Source: Pyxidicoccus caerfyrddinensis
GTDB taxonomy: Bacteria > Myxococcota > Myxococcia > Myxococcales > Myxococcaceae
Direction of reading: 5' to 3'
Assembly: GCF_010894405.1 (NCBI RefSeq)
Contig: NZ_JAAIYA010000011.1
Coordinates: 248,001-312,000 of the forward strand
Length of the DNA: 64,000 nucleotides
Below the pieces are notes generated by a model that saw only the letters and a program-made list of their open reading frames with translations, was not told where the DNA came from and made no database searches. The translations under genes and the position numbers were made by a program. This document shows, piece by piece, positions 1 through 9,293 of this stretch (its first letter is position 1; each line of letters begins with the position of its first letter).

Positions 1-1012
1 CCTCGCCAGTCGCCGCGGCCTGGGTCCCGGCTGCGGCGCTTCCCGGTGCCTCGCCGGCCGCCACCAGGGCCTCGGGCGTGCCGTTTCGCGGTGCCTCGCC
101 GGACGCTGGAGCCTGCGCTCCGGACGCCTGCACGACGGGGCCCGCCGCCGGGGCTCCGGAGTGGGCGTCTGAGCCGCGCTTCGCCTGGAACTCCGTGCCC
201 GTGGCCTCCGGCCGCCCCTCCATGGAGGCCAATTGCGTGACGGGCGTCGAGGGATTCGCGCCACCCCCGGCCGCGGGAGGAAGGTCCGCGTCGCTGCCTC
301 CGAAGTTCACCGCGATGACGGTGACGAGCGCCGCCACGGCCGAGCCCACTGCCGCCGCGATGAGCGCGATGCCGAGGGTGCCGATGCCCTTCTTCTTGCC
401 TCCGTCCGGGAGGGTGTTGGTGGCGGTGACGATGGGAACGCCCAGGGCGGGCGTGCCGCCCGGGCCGCGCAGCCGCAGCAGCGCGTTGCCCATGGAAATC
501 TCGTCACCCGGCATCACTTCCACCTCGGAGGTGACTCGGTTCCTGTTGAGGAAGGTGCCGTTCTGGCTGCTGAGGTCTTTCAGGAAGAAGCGGTCCGCGC
601 GCCGCGTGAGCTGCGCATGGCGCCGGCTGATGGACGGGTGCTGCAGGCGCAGCTCCGACGAGGACGAGCGCCCCATCACCAGCGGGCCCTGCTTCACGGG
701 CACGAGCTGGCCGATGCCGGGCCCTCGCTCGACGTACAGGAAGGCGGGCGGATGGCCGGGGTCCGAGTACTCGTGCGCCCAGTCGAACCGTGGGGCCAGC
801 TCCCGGTCATGGCTCTCGCGCCCGCTGCCCTGGCGGCGGCTGCGGCGCGAGCCGGCGGGATACTGGGGCACGCGCTGCGGGCGCGGGTCGTCAGCCCTCA
901 GGGGGTCGACTTCGTCATCATCGAAGGGCAGCTCCACGTCGGAGTCCTTCGGCGCCTGCGTACCCGGCGGGCGGGGAGGGCGGGGCGGGCGCTTGGGATT
1001 GGGTGGAGCCAT
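1..1012 (-). CDS. FHA-domain membrane protein, C-terminus cut by window edge
   Basis: Forkhead-associated domains bind phosphothreonine and usually read out Ser/Thr kinase signalling. The reverse strand from ATG 1012 stays open to the window edge (over 337 codons). An acidic and basic N-terminal linker of about 100 residues is followed by an FHA domain with the motifs GRSSSSELRL, HPSISRRHAQL and SSQNGTFLN. A KKK-flanked single transmembrane helix follows (near positions 310-390), then an Ala/Pro/Gly-rich tail. The start is chosen because AGGGAGA lies 8 bases upstream of ATG 1012; ATG 1020 is in another frame. The topology (cytoplasmic FHA, one TM, low-complexity outside) suggests a phospho-dependent membrane adaptor. 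Its partner cannot be seen here, although the window holds a Ser/Thr kinase at its other end. Confidence 0.85.
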   Translation of the reverse strand, partial: MAPPNPKRPPRPPRPPGTQAPKDSDVELPFDDDEVDPLRADDPRPQRVPQYPAGSRRSRRQGSGRESHDRELAPRFDWAHEYSDPGHPPAFLYVERGPGIGQLVPVKQGPLVMGRSSSSELRLQHPSISRRHAQLTRRADRFFLKDLSSQNGTFLNRNRVTSEVEVMPGDEISMGNALLRLRGPGGTPALGVPIVTATNTLPDGGKKKGIGTLGIALIAAAVGSAVAALVTVIAVNFGGSDADLPPAAGGGANPSTPVTQLASMEGRPEATGTEFQAKRGSDAHSGAPAAGPVVQASGAQAPASGEAPRNGTPEALVAAGEAPGSAAAGTQAAATGE

Positions 1013-1209
1013 ACGGCCATTCTCCCTGATTGGGGGCGGCGTGAAGCGTTGTCCGTTCCAAGCATCCGAAGTTTCCCGGCAGCAGTGAACGCTACTGCTC
1101 TCCGCTGCCCAAAACCCGCGAATCCCCGGTGAATGCTGGCCTGTGTGGGGACCGCGATCCTAGAGTGACGGCCACACCCACGACTACGGACACAGGAGGA
1201 TTGCCGCAC

Positions 1210-2679
1210 GTGACCCCGCCAGCCATCCGGCTCTTCAACACGATGACCATGCAGAAGGAGCTGCTGGAGCCCGCCACCCCTGGCGAGGTTGGGGTCTATG
1301 TGTGTGGTCCTACGACCTATAGTTACATCCACATCGGCAACGCGCGCACCTTCACCTCCTTCGACGTGGTGGTGCGGTACCTCCGCCACCGGGGGTTCAA
1401 GGTGCGCTACGTCCGCAACTACACCGACGTGGACGACAAGATCATCAAGGCCGCCGCGGAGACGGGCGAGACGGCGGTGGAACTGTCGAACCGCTACGTG
1501 GAGATCTTCCGCGAGGACGCGCGGGGCCTGCACCTGCTGGAGCCGGACGTCTCGCCGAAGGTGAGCGAGCACATCCCCGAAATCATCGGCATCATCCAGA
1601 AGCTCGTCGACAACGGCCACGCGTACGCGTCCCAGGGCGACGTGTACTTCTCGGTGAAGAGCGACCCGGACTACGCGAAGCTCTCCAAGCGTAACCTGGA
1701 CGAGCTGTGCGTGGGCGAGCGCGTCCAGCCGGGCGAGCAGAAGCACGAGCCGCTGGACTTCGCGCTGTGGAAGGGCGACAAGCCGGGCGAGCCCGCGTGG
1801 GACAGTCCCTGGGGACCGGGCCGGCCGGGCTGGCACATCGAGTGCTCGGCGATGAGCGCGAAGTACCTGGGCGAGACGTTCGACATCCATGGCGGGGCGC
1901 TGGACCTCATCTTCCCCCACCACGAGAACGAGATTGCCCAGAGCGAGTCCGCCAACCGCAAGCCGTTCGCCAAGTACTGGATGCACTGCGGCTTCCTGGA
2001 CCTCGAAGGCGCGAAGATGTCCAAGTCGCTGGGCAACGTGGTGCGCCTGCGCGACGCCCTGGCCAAGGTGGACGCGGAGGCCCTGCGCTTCTTCTTCCTC
2101 TCCACGCACTACCGCCACCCGCTGAACTTCGCCGACAAGGCGCTGGCGGATGCGGAAGCGCGCCTGGAGTACTTCTACGAGACGCTGCGCAAGGTGGACG
2201 ACCGGGTGGCGGGCAAGGACTTCGGCAAGGGGCCGCTCCACGGCGAGCCGCACCGTTACTTCGCCGAGTTCGAGTCCGCCATGGACGACGACTTCAACAG
2301 CGCGGGGGCGCTCGGTGCGCTGTCCGGCCTCTTCGTGCTGATGAACGAACTGGTCGACAAGCCGCCGGTCAAGGACAAGGCGCTGATGGGGCGCACGCTC
2401 CAGGCCCTGCGCGAGGACGTGCGCCGGGTGTCCGGCATCCTCGGCATCTTCGAGGATGACGCGGGCCCGTGGCTGTTGCGCCGTCGCGACAGGGCCGTGC
2501 GCGAGCGCGGCATCGACGTGGCGGAAGTCGAGCGCCTGCTCGGCGAGCGGACCGCCGCCCGTGCCGCGAAGGACTTCGCGGCGGCGGACCGGGTGCGCGG
2601 CGCGCTGAAGGAGAAGGGCGTGGAAATCATGGACACGCCTGCTGGGACGACGTGGAAGGTGGCCCCGGCGCAGGGGTGA
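1210..2679 (+). CDS. cysS: Cysteinyl-tRNA synthetase
   Basis: Charges tRNA-Cys with cysteine using ATP in the cytoplasm. The 489-residue class I synthetase shows the HIGH-type motif HIGN (residues 41-44), the KMSKS loop (about 269-273), and the family zinc ligands Cys32 (YVCGPT), the Cys of ECSAMS and the His pair of PHHENE. Length is normal for bacterial CysRS. The GTG start at 1210 is preceded by AGGAGGA with 9 bases of spacing; an in-frame start further upstream (1129) has no ribosome site. It lies about 200 bases from, and divergent to, the FHA gene, so the gap 1013-1209 should hold promoters for both. The M28 peptidase follows 48 bases downstream. Confidence 0.98.
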   Translation: MTPPAIRLFNTMTMQKELLEPATPGEVGVYVCGPTTYSYIHIGNARTFTSFDVVVRYLRHRGFKVRYVRNYTDVDDKIIKAAAETGETAVELSNRYVEIFREDARGLHLLEPDVSPKVSEHIPEIIGIIQKLVDNGHAYASQGDVYFSVKSDPDYAKLSKRNLDELCVGERVQPGEQKHEPLDFALWKGDKPGEPAWDSPWGPGRPGWHIECSAMSAKYLGETFDIHGGALDLIFPHHENEIAQSESANRKPFAKYWMHCGFLDLEGAKMSKSLGNVVRLRDALAKVDAEALRFFFLSTHYRHPLNFADKALADAEARLEYFYETLRKVDDRVAGKDFGKGPLHGEPHRYFAEFESAMDDDFNSAGALGALSGLFVLMNELVDKPPVKDKALMGRTLQALREDVRRVSGILGIFEDDAGPWLLRRRDRAVRERGIDVAEVERLLGERTAARAAKDFAAADRVRGALKEKGVEIMDTPAGTTWKVAPAQG

Positions 2680-2727
2680 CGCGGCTGCTGCATGGTCCCG
2701 GAGCTTCGTGTTAGGGCTCCGGGCACC

Positions 2728-4404
2728 ATGAAGCACCTGGTGTCCCTGCTCCTCGCCCTCTGTGCCGTCCCCGCGCTCGCGCAGCGCATGCCGCTCGTCA
2801 CTCCCGCGGAGAAGGCCGCTTCGGCGGTCATCGTCCCGGACGTGCTGCGCGCGCACGTGCGCTTCCTCTCCCACGACTTGCTCGAGGGCCGGGGCCCCGG
2901 CACCCGGGGCGACGCGCTGGCGCAGGCGTACATCGCCGCGCAGTTCGAGGCGTTGGGCCTTCAGCCGGCGGGCACGGATGGCTCGTACTTCCAGCAGTTC
3001 GACCTGGTGGGCATCACCAGCCACCCGAAGGGCCTGACGTTCCGCGCGCCGCAGGGCACGGCGGAGCTCGAGTTCCACGAGGACTTCATCGCCGTCTCCG
3101 GCGTGCAGGCGCCCGAGGCGAAGCTGGAGGACTCCGAGCTCGTCTTCGTGGGCTACGGCATCCAGGCCCCCGAGTACGAGTGGGACGACTTCAAGGGGAT
3201 GGACCTGCGCGGCAAGACGCTGCTCATCCTCAACAACGACCCCGAGGACGACCCCAAGCTCTTCGCCGGTCGCACGCGGCTCTGGTACGGCCGCTGGGAT
3301 TACAAGTACGAGCAGGCCGCCAAGGTGGGCGCGGCGGGCGCCATCATCATCCACACCACGCCCAGCGCGGGCTACCCGTGGCAGGTGGTGCAGTCGTCGT
3401 GGACGGGCGAGCAGTTCGAGTTGCCCGCCACCGCAGGCCCGCGCACGCAGATCAAGGCGTGGACCACCGAGGCCGCCACGCGCCGCGTGCTCCAGCTCGC
3501 CGGAAAGGACCTGGATGCGCTCCGGGCCGCCGCGCAGAAGCGGGACTTCCAGCCGGTGCCGCTGGGCATGCAGGTGTCCGCGCGCTTCACCAGCGAGGTG
3601 CGCCGCCGGCCCACCGCCAACGTGCTGGCGATGCTGCCCGGCAGCGACGCGAAGCTGGCCCGGGAGGTGGTGCTCTACAGCGCGCACCATGACCACCTGG
3701 GCATGAAGGAGGGCGGGAAGGCGGGCGAGGACACCATCTACAACGGCGCGCTCGACAACGCGGCCGGCGTGGCGGCGATGCTGTCGGTGGCGAAGGCCTT
3801 CCGCGAGCTGCCGCAGCCTCCGCGCCGCTCCATCCTCTTCGCCGCCGTGGCCGCGGAGGAGCAGGGCCTGCTGGGCTCGCAGTACCTCGCCGAGCATCCG
3901 CCCGTGCCGGCCGGCCGCGTCGCCGCCAACATCAACATCGACGGTGCCAACATCCACGGCCGCACCAAGGACCTCACCGTCATCGGCCTGGGCAAGTCCA
4001 GCCTGGACGCCACCATCACCGGTCTGGCGAAGACGCAGGGCCGGGTGGTGAAGGCGGACCAGTTGTCCGACCGCGGCTTCTTCTACCGCTCGGACCAGTT
4101 CAACTTCGCGAAGCAGGGCATCCCCGCCGCGTACTTCGGCAGCGGCATGGACTTCGTGGGGCGGCCGGAGGGCTGGGGCAAGCAGCAGCGCGAGGCGTGG
4201 GAGGCGAAGCACTACCACCAGCCCTCCGACGAGCTGCGCCCGGAGTGGGACCTCACCGGCGCGGTGGAGGACGTGCGCCTCTTCTTCCTCCTGGGCGCCA
4301 ATGTGGCCCGGGCTCCGGACATGCCGCGCTGGAACAAGGGTGACGAGTTCGAGGCCGCCCGCCTGGAGTCCCTGGAGGCGTTGAAGGCGGGCGCCTTGAA
4401 GTAG
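2728..4404 (+). CDS. Secreted M28-family metallopeptidase with PA-like insert
   Basis: Probable zinc-dependent aminopeptidase acting outside the cytoplasmic membrane. The 558-residue protein begins with a clear signal peptide ([19 protein letters not shown]). Residues of about 110-270 resemble a PA insert ([30 protein letters not shown]). The M28 catalytic core follows: AHHDHLGM near residue 320, [14 protein letters not shown], the [10 protein letters not shown] glutamates, and a final zinc histidine in [12 protein letters not shown] 2728 is preferred over an upstream in-frame start because it begins the signal peptide. The upstream ribosome site is weak, so it may be read through from cysS. 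The substrate is unknown; related secreted enzymes remove N-terminal residues from peptides. Confidence 0.92.
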   Translation: MKHLVSLLLALCAVPALAQRMPLVTPAEKAASAVIVPDVLRAHVRFLSHDLLEGRGPGTRGDALAQAYIAAQFEALGLQPAGTDGSYFQQFDLVGITSHPKGLTFRAPQGTAELEFHEDFIAVSGVQAPEAKLEDSELVFVGYGIQAPEYEWDDFKGMDLRGKTLLILNNDPEDDPKLFAGRTRLWYGRWDYKYEQAAKVGAAGAIIIHTTPSAGYPWQVVQSSWTGEQFELPATAGPRTQIKAWTTEAATRRVLQLAGKDLDALRAAAQKRDFQPVPLGMQVSARFTSEVRRRPTANVLAMLPGSDAKLAREVVLYSAHHDHLGMKEGGKAGEDTIYNGALDNAAGVAAMLSVAKAFRELPQPPRRSILFAAVAAEEQGLLGSQYLAEHPPVPAGRVAANINIDGANIHGRTKDLTVIGLGKSSLDATITGLAKTQGRVVKADQLSDRGFFYRSDQFNFAKQGIPAAYFGSGMDFVGRPEGWGKQQREAWEAKHYHQPSDELRPEWDLTGAVEDVRLFFLLGANVARAPDMPRWNKGDEFEAARLESLEALKAGALK

Positions 4405-4483
4405 GCACGCGCTCCGTCGTCCGACCGACGGGCAGGCACGAACCAGCGGCCTTCCCCTCCGTGGGGTGTTAAACCTCACGGCC

Positions 4484-6607
4484 ATGCCGGACTTCCAGCT
4501 CGTCAGTGACCACAAGCCCGAGGGCGACCAGCCGCGGGCCATTGGAGAACTCACGGAGGGCGTCCTACGGGGCGACCGCTACCAGACCCTCCTGGGCGTC
4601 ACGGGTTCGGGCAAGACCTTCACCATGGCGAACGTCATCGCCAACGTGAAGCGCCCGTCGCTGGTCATCGCGCACAACAAGACCCTGGCCGCCCAGCTCT
4701 ACGGCGAGTTCAAGACGCTCTTCCCGAACAACGCCGTCGAGTACTTCGTCTCGTACTACGACTACTACCAGCCCGAGGCCTACGTCCCGTCGACGGACAC
4801 CTTCATCGAGAAGGACTCGTCCATCAACGACAACATCGAGCGGATGCGCCACTCGGCCACCCACTCGCTGCGCACGCGCGACGACGTCATCATCGTCGCC
4901 TCCGTGTCCTGCATCTACGGCCTCGGCGCGGCCCGCAGCTACGTGGACCTGGCGGTGCGCGCCGGCGTCGGCGAGGAGATGGGCCGCGACACCTTCATGC
5001 GCCGGCTGGTGGAAGCCCAGTACGAGCGCAATGACCTCGACTTCCACCGCGGCACCTTCCGCGCGCGCGGCGACACCGTCGAGGTGTTCCCCGCATACGA
5101 GGAGGAGCGCGCCGTGCGCATCTCCTTCTTCGGCGACGAGGTGGAGAAGATCACCGAGTTCGACCCGCTGCGCGGCGTGACGATTGGCGCGCTGGACAAA
5201 ATCGTCATCTTCCCCGCGAGCCACTACGTGGCCGGGGAGGAGGTGCGCAAGCGCGCCCTGACGACCATCCGCGACGAGCTGTCCGAGCAGCTCCAGGCCT
5301 TCAAGCGCGACGGCAAGCTGCTGGAGGCGCAGCGGCTGGAGCAGCGCACCATGTTCGACCTCGAGATGATCGAACAGGTCGGCTACTGCAGCGGCATCGA
5401 GAACTACTCGCGCCACTTCTCCGGCCGCGCCCCGGGTGAGCCGCCCCCGTGCCTCATCGACTACTTCCCGCGCAACCTGATGGTCTTCATCGACGAGAGC
5501 CACCAGACGGTGCCGCAGATTGGCGCCATGTACCGGGGAGACCGCGCGCGCAAGGAGACGCTGGTCAGCTTCGGCTTCCGCATGCCCAGCGCCCTCGACA
5601 ACCGCCCGCTGAAGTTCGGCGAGTTCGAGGAGCTGGTGCCCCAGGTCCTCTTCGTCTCCGCGACGCCGTCCGAGTACGAGCTGCAGAAGTCCCACGGCGT
5701 GGTGGTGGAGCAGATCATCCGCCCCACCGGCCTGACGGACCCCGAGGTGGAGACGCGTCCCGTGGGCAACCAGGTGGACGACCTGCTGGAAGAGGTGCGC
5801 CTGCGCGTGGCCCGCAAGGAGCGCGTCCTGGTGACGACGCTCACCAAGCGCATGGCGGAGGACCTCACCGAGTACTACGCCGACGTGGGCGTGCGCGTGC
5901 GCTACCTGCACTCGGACATCGACGCGATTGAACGCATGGCCATCATCCGGGACTTGCGCAAAGGCGAGTTCGACGTGCTGGTGGGCATCAACCTGCTGCG
6001 CGAGGGCCTGGACATCCCCGAGGTGTCGCTGGTGGCCATCCTCGACGCGGACAAGGAGGGCTTCCTGCGCAGCCACGTGTCGCTCATCCAGACCATCGGC
6101 CGCGCGGCCCGTAACCTCCACGGCCGCGTCATCATGTATTCGGACAGCATCACCGACTCCATGAAGAAGGCGCTCGACGAGACGACGCGCCGCCGCGACA
6201 TCCAGAGGAAGCATAACCAGGAGCACGGCATCACCCCGCGCTCCGTGAAGAGCAACATCACCGACCTGTCCGAGCACGGTGCCTACGACGCGGGGGACGC
6301 GGGCGCCCTGCCCATGGCCGCCGAGGGCGAGGACGACCTGCTCCAGCCCAAGGAGATCAAGCGGCTCATCGCGGAGTTCACCAAGGACATGCTCGCCGCC
6401 GCGGACGAGATGCAGTTCGAGAAGGCCGCCGAGTACCGCGACAGGGTGCAGCTCCTCAAGGACATGGACCTGGGGCTCAAGCCCGCCTCGCGCTCGCTGC
6501 TGAAGGCTCCCGCGAAGAAGGCGGAGGACGAGCCTGGGCGGGGCCGCGGCAAGGGCCGGGGGCGCGGAGGCGGTGGTTCGGGGGCGCGGGCACGGGGCCG
6601 TCGGTAG
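4484..6607 (+). CDS. uvrB: UvrABC system protein B
   Basis: Damage-verifying helicase subunit of nucleotide excision repair; it is loaded by UvrA and recruits UvrC. The 707-residue protein has Walker A GVTGSGKT (about residues 38-45), the DNA-inserting beta-hairpin region [15 protein letters not shown], the helicase motif DESHQT, the C-terminal helicase motif TIGRAARN, and a C-terminal UVR domain ([13 protein letters not shown]). ATG 4484 gives the family N-terminus [20 protein letters not shown]; a GTG at 4466 in frame would add six residues. A Gly/Arg/Lys-rich tail of roughly 20 residues after the UVR domain is an unusual extension. uvrC starts 21 bases downstream, so the two are probably cotranscribed. 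Confidence 0.98.
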   Translation: MPDFQLVSDHKPEGDQPRAIGELTEGVLRGDRYQTLLGVTGSGKTFTMANVIANVKRPSLVIAHNKTLAAQLYGEFKTLFPNNAVEYFVSYYDYYQPEAYVPSTDTFIEKDSSINDNIERMRHSATHSLRTRDDVIIVASVSCIYGLGAARSYVDLAVRAGVGEEMGRDTFMRRLVEAQYERNDLDFHRGTFRARGDTVEVFPAYEEERAVRISFFGDEVEKITEFDPLRGVTIGALDKIVIFPASHYVAGEEVRKRALTTIRDELSEQLQAFKRDGKLLEAQRLEQRTMFDLEMIEQVGYCSGIENYSRHFSGRAPGEPPPCLIDYFPRNLMVFIDESHQTVPQIGAMYRGDRARKETLVSFGFRMPSALDNRPLKFGEFEELVPQVLFVSATPSEYELQKSHGVVVEQIIRPTGLTDPEVETRPVGNQVDDLLEEVRLRVARKERVLVTTLTKRMAEDLTEYYADVGVRVRYLHSDIDAIERMAIIRDLRKGEFDVLVGINLLREGLDIPEVSLVAILDADKEGFLRSHVSLIQTIGRAARNLHGRVIMYSDSITDSMKKALDETTRRRDIQRKHNQEHGITPRSVKSNITDLSEHGAYDAGDAGALPMAAEGEDDLLQPKEIKRLIAEFTKDMLAAADEMQFEKAAEYRDRVQLLKDMDLGLKPASRSLLKAPAKKAEDEPGRGRGKGRGRGGGGSGARARGRR

Positions 6608-6628
6608 TCTTCGGGAGACCGCGCGAAC

Positions 6629-8569
6629 ATGGACGTGAAGCTTCAAGAGAAGCTGGACGCCCTTCCCACCGAGCCCGGCGTGTACCTGATGAAGGACCGC
6701 CGGGGGCAGATCATCTACGTGGGCAAGGCGGTGAACCTGCGCAGCCGCGTGCGCTCGTACTTCACGCGCACCGGGGACACGCGCGTCTTCGTGTCGCTGT
6801 TGGATCAGCTGCTGGGCGACCTGGAGACGGTGCTCGTCAACAACGAGAAGGAGGCGCTGCTCCTCGAGAACGAGCTGATCAAGAAGCACAAGCCGCGCTT
6901 CAACGTGCTGCTCAAGGACGACAAGCAGTTCATCTCCTTGAGGCTCGACAGGACGCAGGCGTACCCACGCCTGGAGGTGGTGCGCAAGTACGAGAAGGAC
7001 GGCGCGCGCTACTTCGGCCCGTACTCCAGCGCGGGCGCCATCCGCGAGACGCTGCGCATCATCAACCGCTACTTCCGGCTGCGCACCTGCACGGACCACG
7101 TGCTGGCCAATCGCAAACGGCCCTGCCTGCTGTTTCAGATTGGCCGCTGCCCCGCGCCGTGCGTGCACCCCGTCCCCGAGGAGGACTACCGCCGCAGCGT
7201 GGACGAGGTGACGATGTTCCTCGAGGGCAAGGCCAGCGAGCTGGTGGAGGGCCTGCGCCTGCGCATGAAGCGCGCCTCCCAGGAGCTGAAGTTCGAGGAG
7301 GCCGCGCGCCTGAGAGACCAGCTGAACGCGATTGAGCGCAGCCTGGAGCGGCAGAAGGTGGCCACCACCGACTTCAAGGACCAGGACGTGTTCGCCCTCC
7401 ACCGCGAGGGGGACCGCATCCTGTTCTACGTCCTCTGGGTGCGGCAGGGCCGCCTCAACGGCGGTCAGGCCTTCCCCTTCGGCAGCCAGGAGTTCCCCGA
7501 CGCGGAGCTGCTCTCCTCGTTCGTCAACCTCTACTACGACCACGGCAGCTTCGTGCCGGAGGAGGTGCTGCTGCCGCTGGAGCCCGACGACGGCACCGAA
7601 GGGCTCGAGGCGCTGCTCACCGAGCGCAAGGGCGAGCGCGTCCGGCTGGTGGTGCCCAAGCGCGGCGAGAAGCACGACCTGGTGCTGATGGCGGTGAAGA
7701 ACGCCGAGCAGGCCTTCCTCGAGCGCCGCCGCACCAAGGACGAGACGGACGGCGTGCTCTCCCGCCTCCAGCAGCGGCTGGGCCTGCGCAACTTCCCGCG
7801 CCGCATGGAGTGCTTCGACATCTCGCACTTCCAGGGCTCGGCGATTGTCGCCTCACAGGTGGCGGTGACGGACGGCGAGACGGACAAGTCGCGCTACCGC
7901 AAATACAAGATCAAGACGCTGGACAAGCAGGACGACTTCGCCAGCATGTACGAAGTGGTGACGCGCCGGCTCAAGCGGGGGCAGGAGGACAACGATCTGC
8001 CGGATCTGCTCGTCATCGACGGTGGCAAGGGCCAGCTCGCCAGCGCCCACGCGGCCATGAAGGACCTGGGCGTGGACACGGTGGACGTGGTGGGCCTCGC
8101 CAAGAGCCGCGATCTGGAGGTCTTCGACCGGGACGCGGAGAGCGCGAAGAGCCCCGAGCGCGTCTTCGTGGTGGGGCGTAAAGACCCCATCGTCCTCCAG
8201 CAGAACTCCGCGGAGATGTTCATGCTCACGCGAATGCGGGACGAGGCGCACCGCTTTGCAATCACCTTCCAGAAGCAGGTGCTGCGAAAGAGCCGGGTGC
8301 GCTCGGCGCTGGAGGACATTCCCGGGGTGGGGGAGGCGCGGCGGAAGATGTTGCTGCGCCACTTCGGTTCGCTCAAACGGGTGGGTGACGCCACCATCGA
8401 GGAATTGGCGGAGGTGGTGGGGCCCGCCGTGGCCGAGCGCGTCCACGCCGGCCTCCACGGGCATCCAGAGGAGGATGAGGAGGACCCGGTACGTCAGGCG
8501 TCCCTGGACGACGCCAGCGAACCGGTGAACGAAAAATCGCAGGGAGGGTCGCCACCCGGTGCGGCGTGA
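6629..8569 (+). CDS. uvrC: UvrABC system protein C, excinuclease
   Basis: Makes both incisions around DNA damage in the UvrB-DNA complex. The 646-residue protein has, in order, a GIY-YIG nuclease domain ([21 protein letters not shown]), a cysteine cluster typical of UvrC ([13 protein letters not shown]), a UVR domain ([12 protein letters not shown]), the RNase H-like 5' nuclease ([19 protein letters not shown]) and C-terminal helix-hairpin-helix motifs ([16 protein letters not shown]). The length is slightly above the common 600-620 because of a short acidic and polar tail. It follows uvrB by 21 bases on the same strand, an arrangement that keeps two repair partners at matched levels. Confidence 0.98.
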   Translation: MDVKLQEKLDALPTEPGVYLMKDRRGQIIYVGKAVNLRSRVRSYFTRTGDTRVFVSLLDQLLGDLETVLVNNEKEALLLENELIKKHKPRFNVLLKDDKQFISLRLDRTQAYPRLEVVRKYEKDGARYFGPYSSAGAIRETLRIINRYFRLRTCTDHVLANRKRPCLLFQIGRCPAPCVHPVPEEDYRRSVDEVTMFLEGKASELVEGLRLRMKRASQELKFEEAARLRDQLNAIERSLERQKVATTDFKDQDVFALHREGDRILFYVLWVRQGRLNGGQAFPFGSQEFPDAELLSSFVNLYYDHGSFVPEEVLLPLEPDDGTEGLEALLTERKGERVRLVVPKRGEKHDLVLMAVKNAEQAFLERRRTKDETDGVLSRLQQRLGLRNFPRRMECFDISHFQGSAIVASQVAVTDGETDKSRYRKYKIKTLDKQDDFASMYEVVTRRLKRGQEDNDLPDLLVIDGGKGQLASAHAAMKDLGVDTVDVVGLAKSRDLEVFDRDAESAKSPERVFVVGRKDPIVLQQNSAEMFMLTRMRDEAHRFAITFQKQVLRKSRVRSALEDIPGVGEARRKMLLRHFGSLKRVGDATIEELAEVVGPAVAERVHAGLHGHPEEDEEDPVRQASLDDASEPVNEKSQGGSPPGAA

Positions 8570-8605
8570 TTAATTTCCGCTGCAGAACCGAGGGGGAAGC
8601 GCGCT

Positions 8606-8631
8606 GGAACCGCGAAGTTCCCGGGGTTTTT
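8606..8631 (+). terminator. Possible weak terminator after uvrC
   Basis: GGAAC, a six-base loop and GTTCC form a short stem, followed by CGGGG and five T residues. The stem is only five pairs, so termination may be partial. Confidence 0.35.
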
Positions 8632-8633
8632 CA

Positions 8634-8663
8634 TTGCGACTGGGCTCGGCGCTGATTTATAGC
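8634..8663 (+). promoter_or_regulatory. Candidate housekeeping promoter for the DUF507 gene
   Basis: TTGCGA (8634-8639), 18 bases, then TATAGC (8658-8663) resembles a primary sigma factor promoter with four of six matches in each box. It sits in an AT-richer stretch about 45 bases before ATG 8708 and just after the possible uvrC terminator. Confidence 0.4.
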
Positions 8664-8707
8664 GGTTCACGATTCCGAGCATGTTTTAGAGAGGGCGAGG
8701 GACCGAC

Positions 8708-9226
8708 ATGAGGCTGTATCCGAAGGTGATCCCGATCATCTCGCGCGAGGGAATTCAGCAGCTCATGCAGGACGGGGACATCGAGGTGGAGCCGATGCGC
8801 GTGGCTGACGCCGAGATGGACCTGTCGGCCATCATGCGCGAGTACCTCGCCAACGAGGAACGTGTGAACCAGGCGACGCGTGAGGCGCTGGAGCGTCGCG
8901 GATATGACTACTCGAAGTTCAACCAGGTGAAGCGCGAGATGGCGGACGTTCGCGGCTTCAAGATGGGCGACGAGGGCATCGAGTACGTCATCAACCAGAT
9001 GATTGAGTTCCTGCTCATCAGCCGGAACGTCGAAGAGGTATACGCCGCCGACAACGTGCTGCGTCAGAAGATCTTCGCGGTGATGAAGCGGCACCTGGAC
9101 GTGGACGACGAAATCGACAAGGAGGCCCGCTCCCGGCTGAAGCACCTGCAGGAGGGCACCAGCGCCTTCGACATCGAGTACAACAAGACGGTCGAGCAGA
9201 TCCGCCGCGCCCGGGGTCTCATCTAG
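8708..9226 (+). CDS. DUF507 family protein
   Basis: Function unknown. The 172-residue protein matches in overall sequence the DUF507 family of small proteins found in deltaproteobacteria, aquificales and others. It has no signal peptide or membrane segment, is rich in charged helices (EEVYAADNVLRQKI, KRHLDVDDEIDKEARSRLKHL), and looks wholly alpha-helical and cytoplasmic. GAGGGCGAGGGA just upstream serves as ribosome site. It appears to be a single-gene transcript with its own promoter in the 138-base gap after uvrC. Confidence 0.85.
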   Translation: MRLYPKVIPIISREGIQQLMQDGDIEVEPMRVADAEMDLSAIMREYLANEERVNQATREALERRGYDYSKFNQVKREMADVRGFKMGDEGIEYVINQMIEFLLISRNVEEVYAADNVLRQKIFAVMKRHLDVDDEIDKEARSRLKHLQEGTSAFDIEYNKTVEQIRRARGLI

Positions 9227-9293
9227 CCTTCAGGAGAGGGGACTGTCGTTCCCCGCTCCGCTGCCTACCTTGTGAGACAAGGAGGCAGCGTCG

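Noticed and set aside
898-4554. Reverse-strand open frame of over 1200 codons opposite cysS and the peptidase
   Set aside because: It is a shadow of the GC-rich third codon positions of the forward genes; its translation is Arg/His/Leu/Val-rich without motifs, and only its last part coincides with the FHA region.
4565-7828. Reverse-strand open frame of over 1000 codons opposite uvrB and uvrC
   Set aside because: Same shadow effect; two well-known repair genes cover it on the forward strand.
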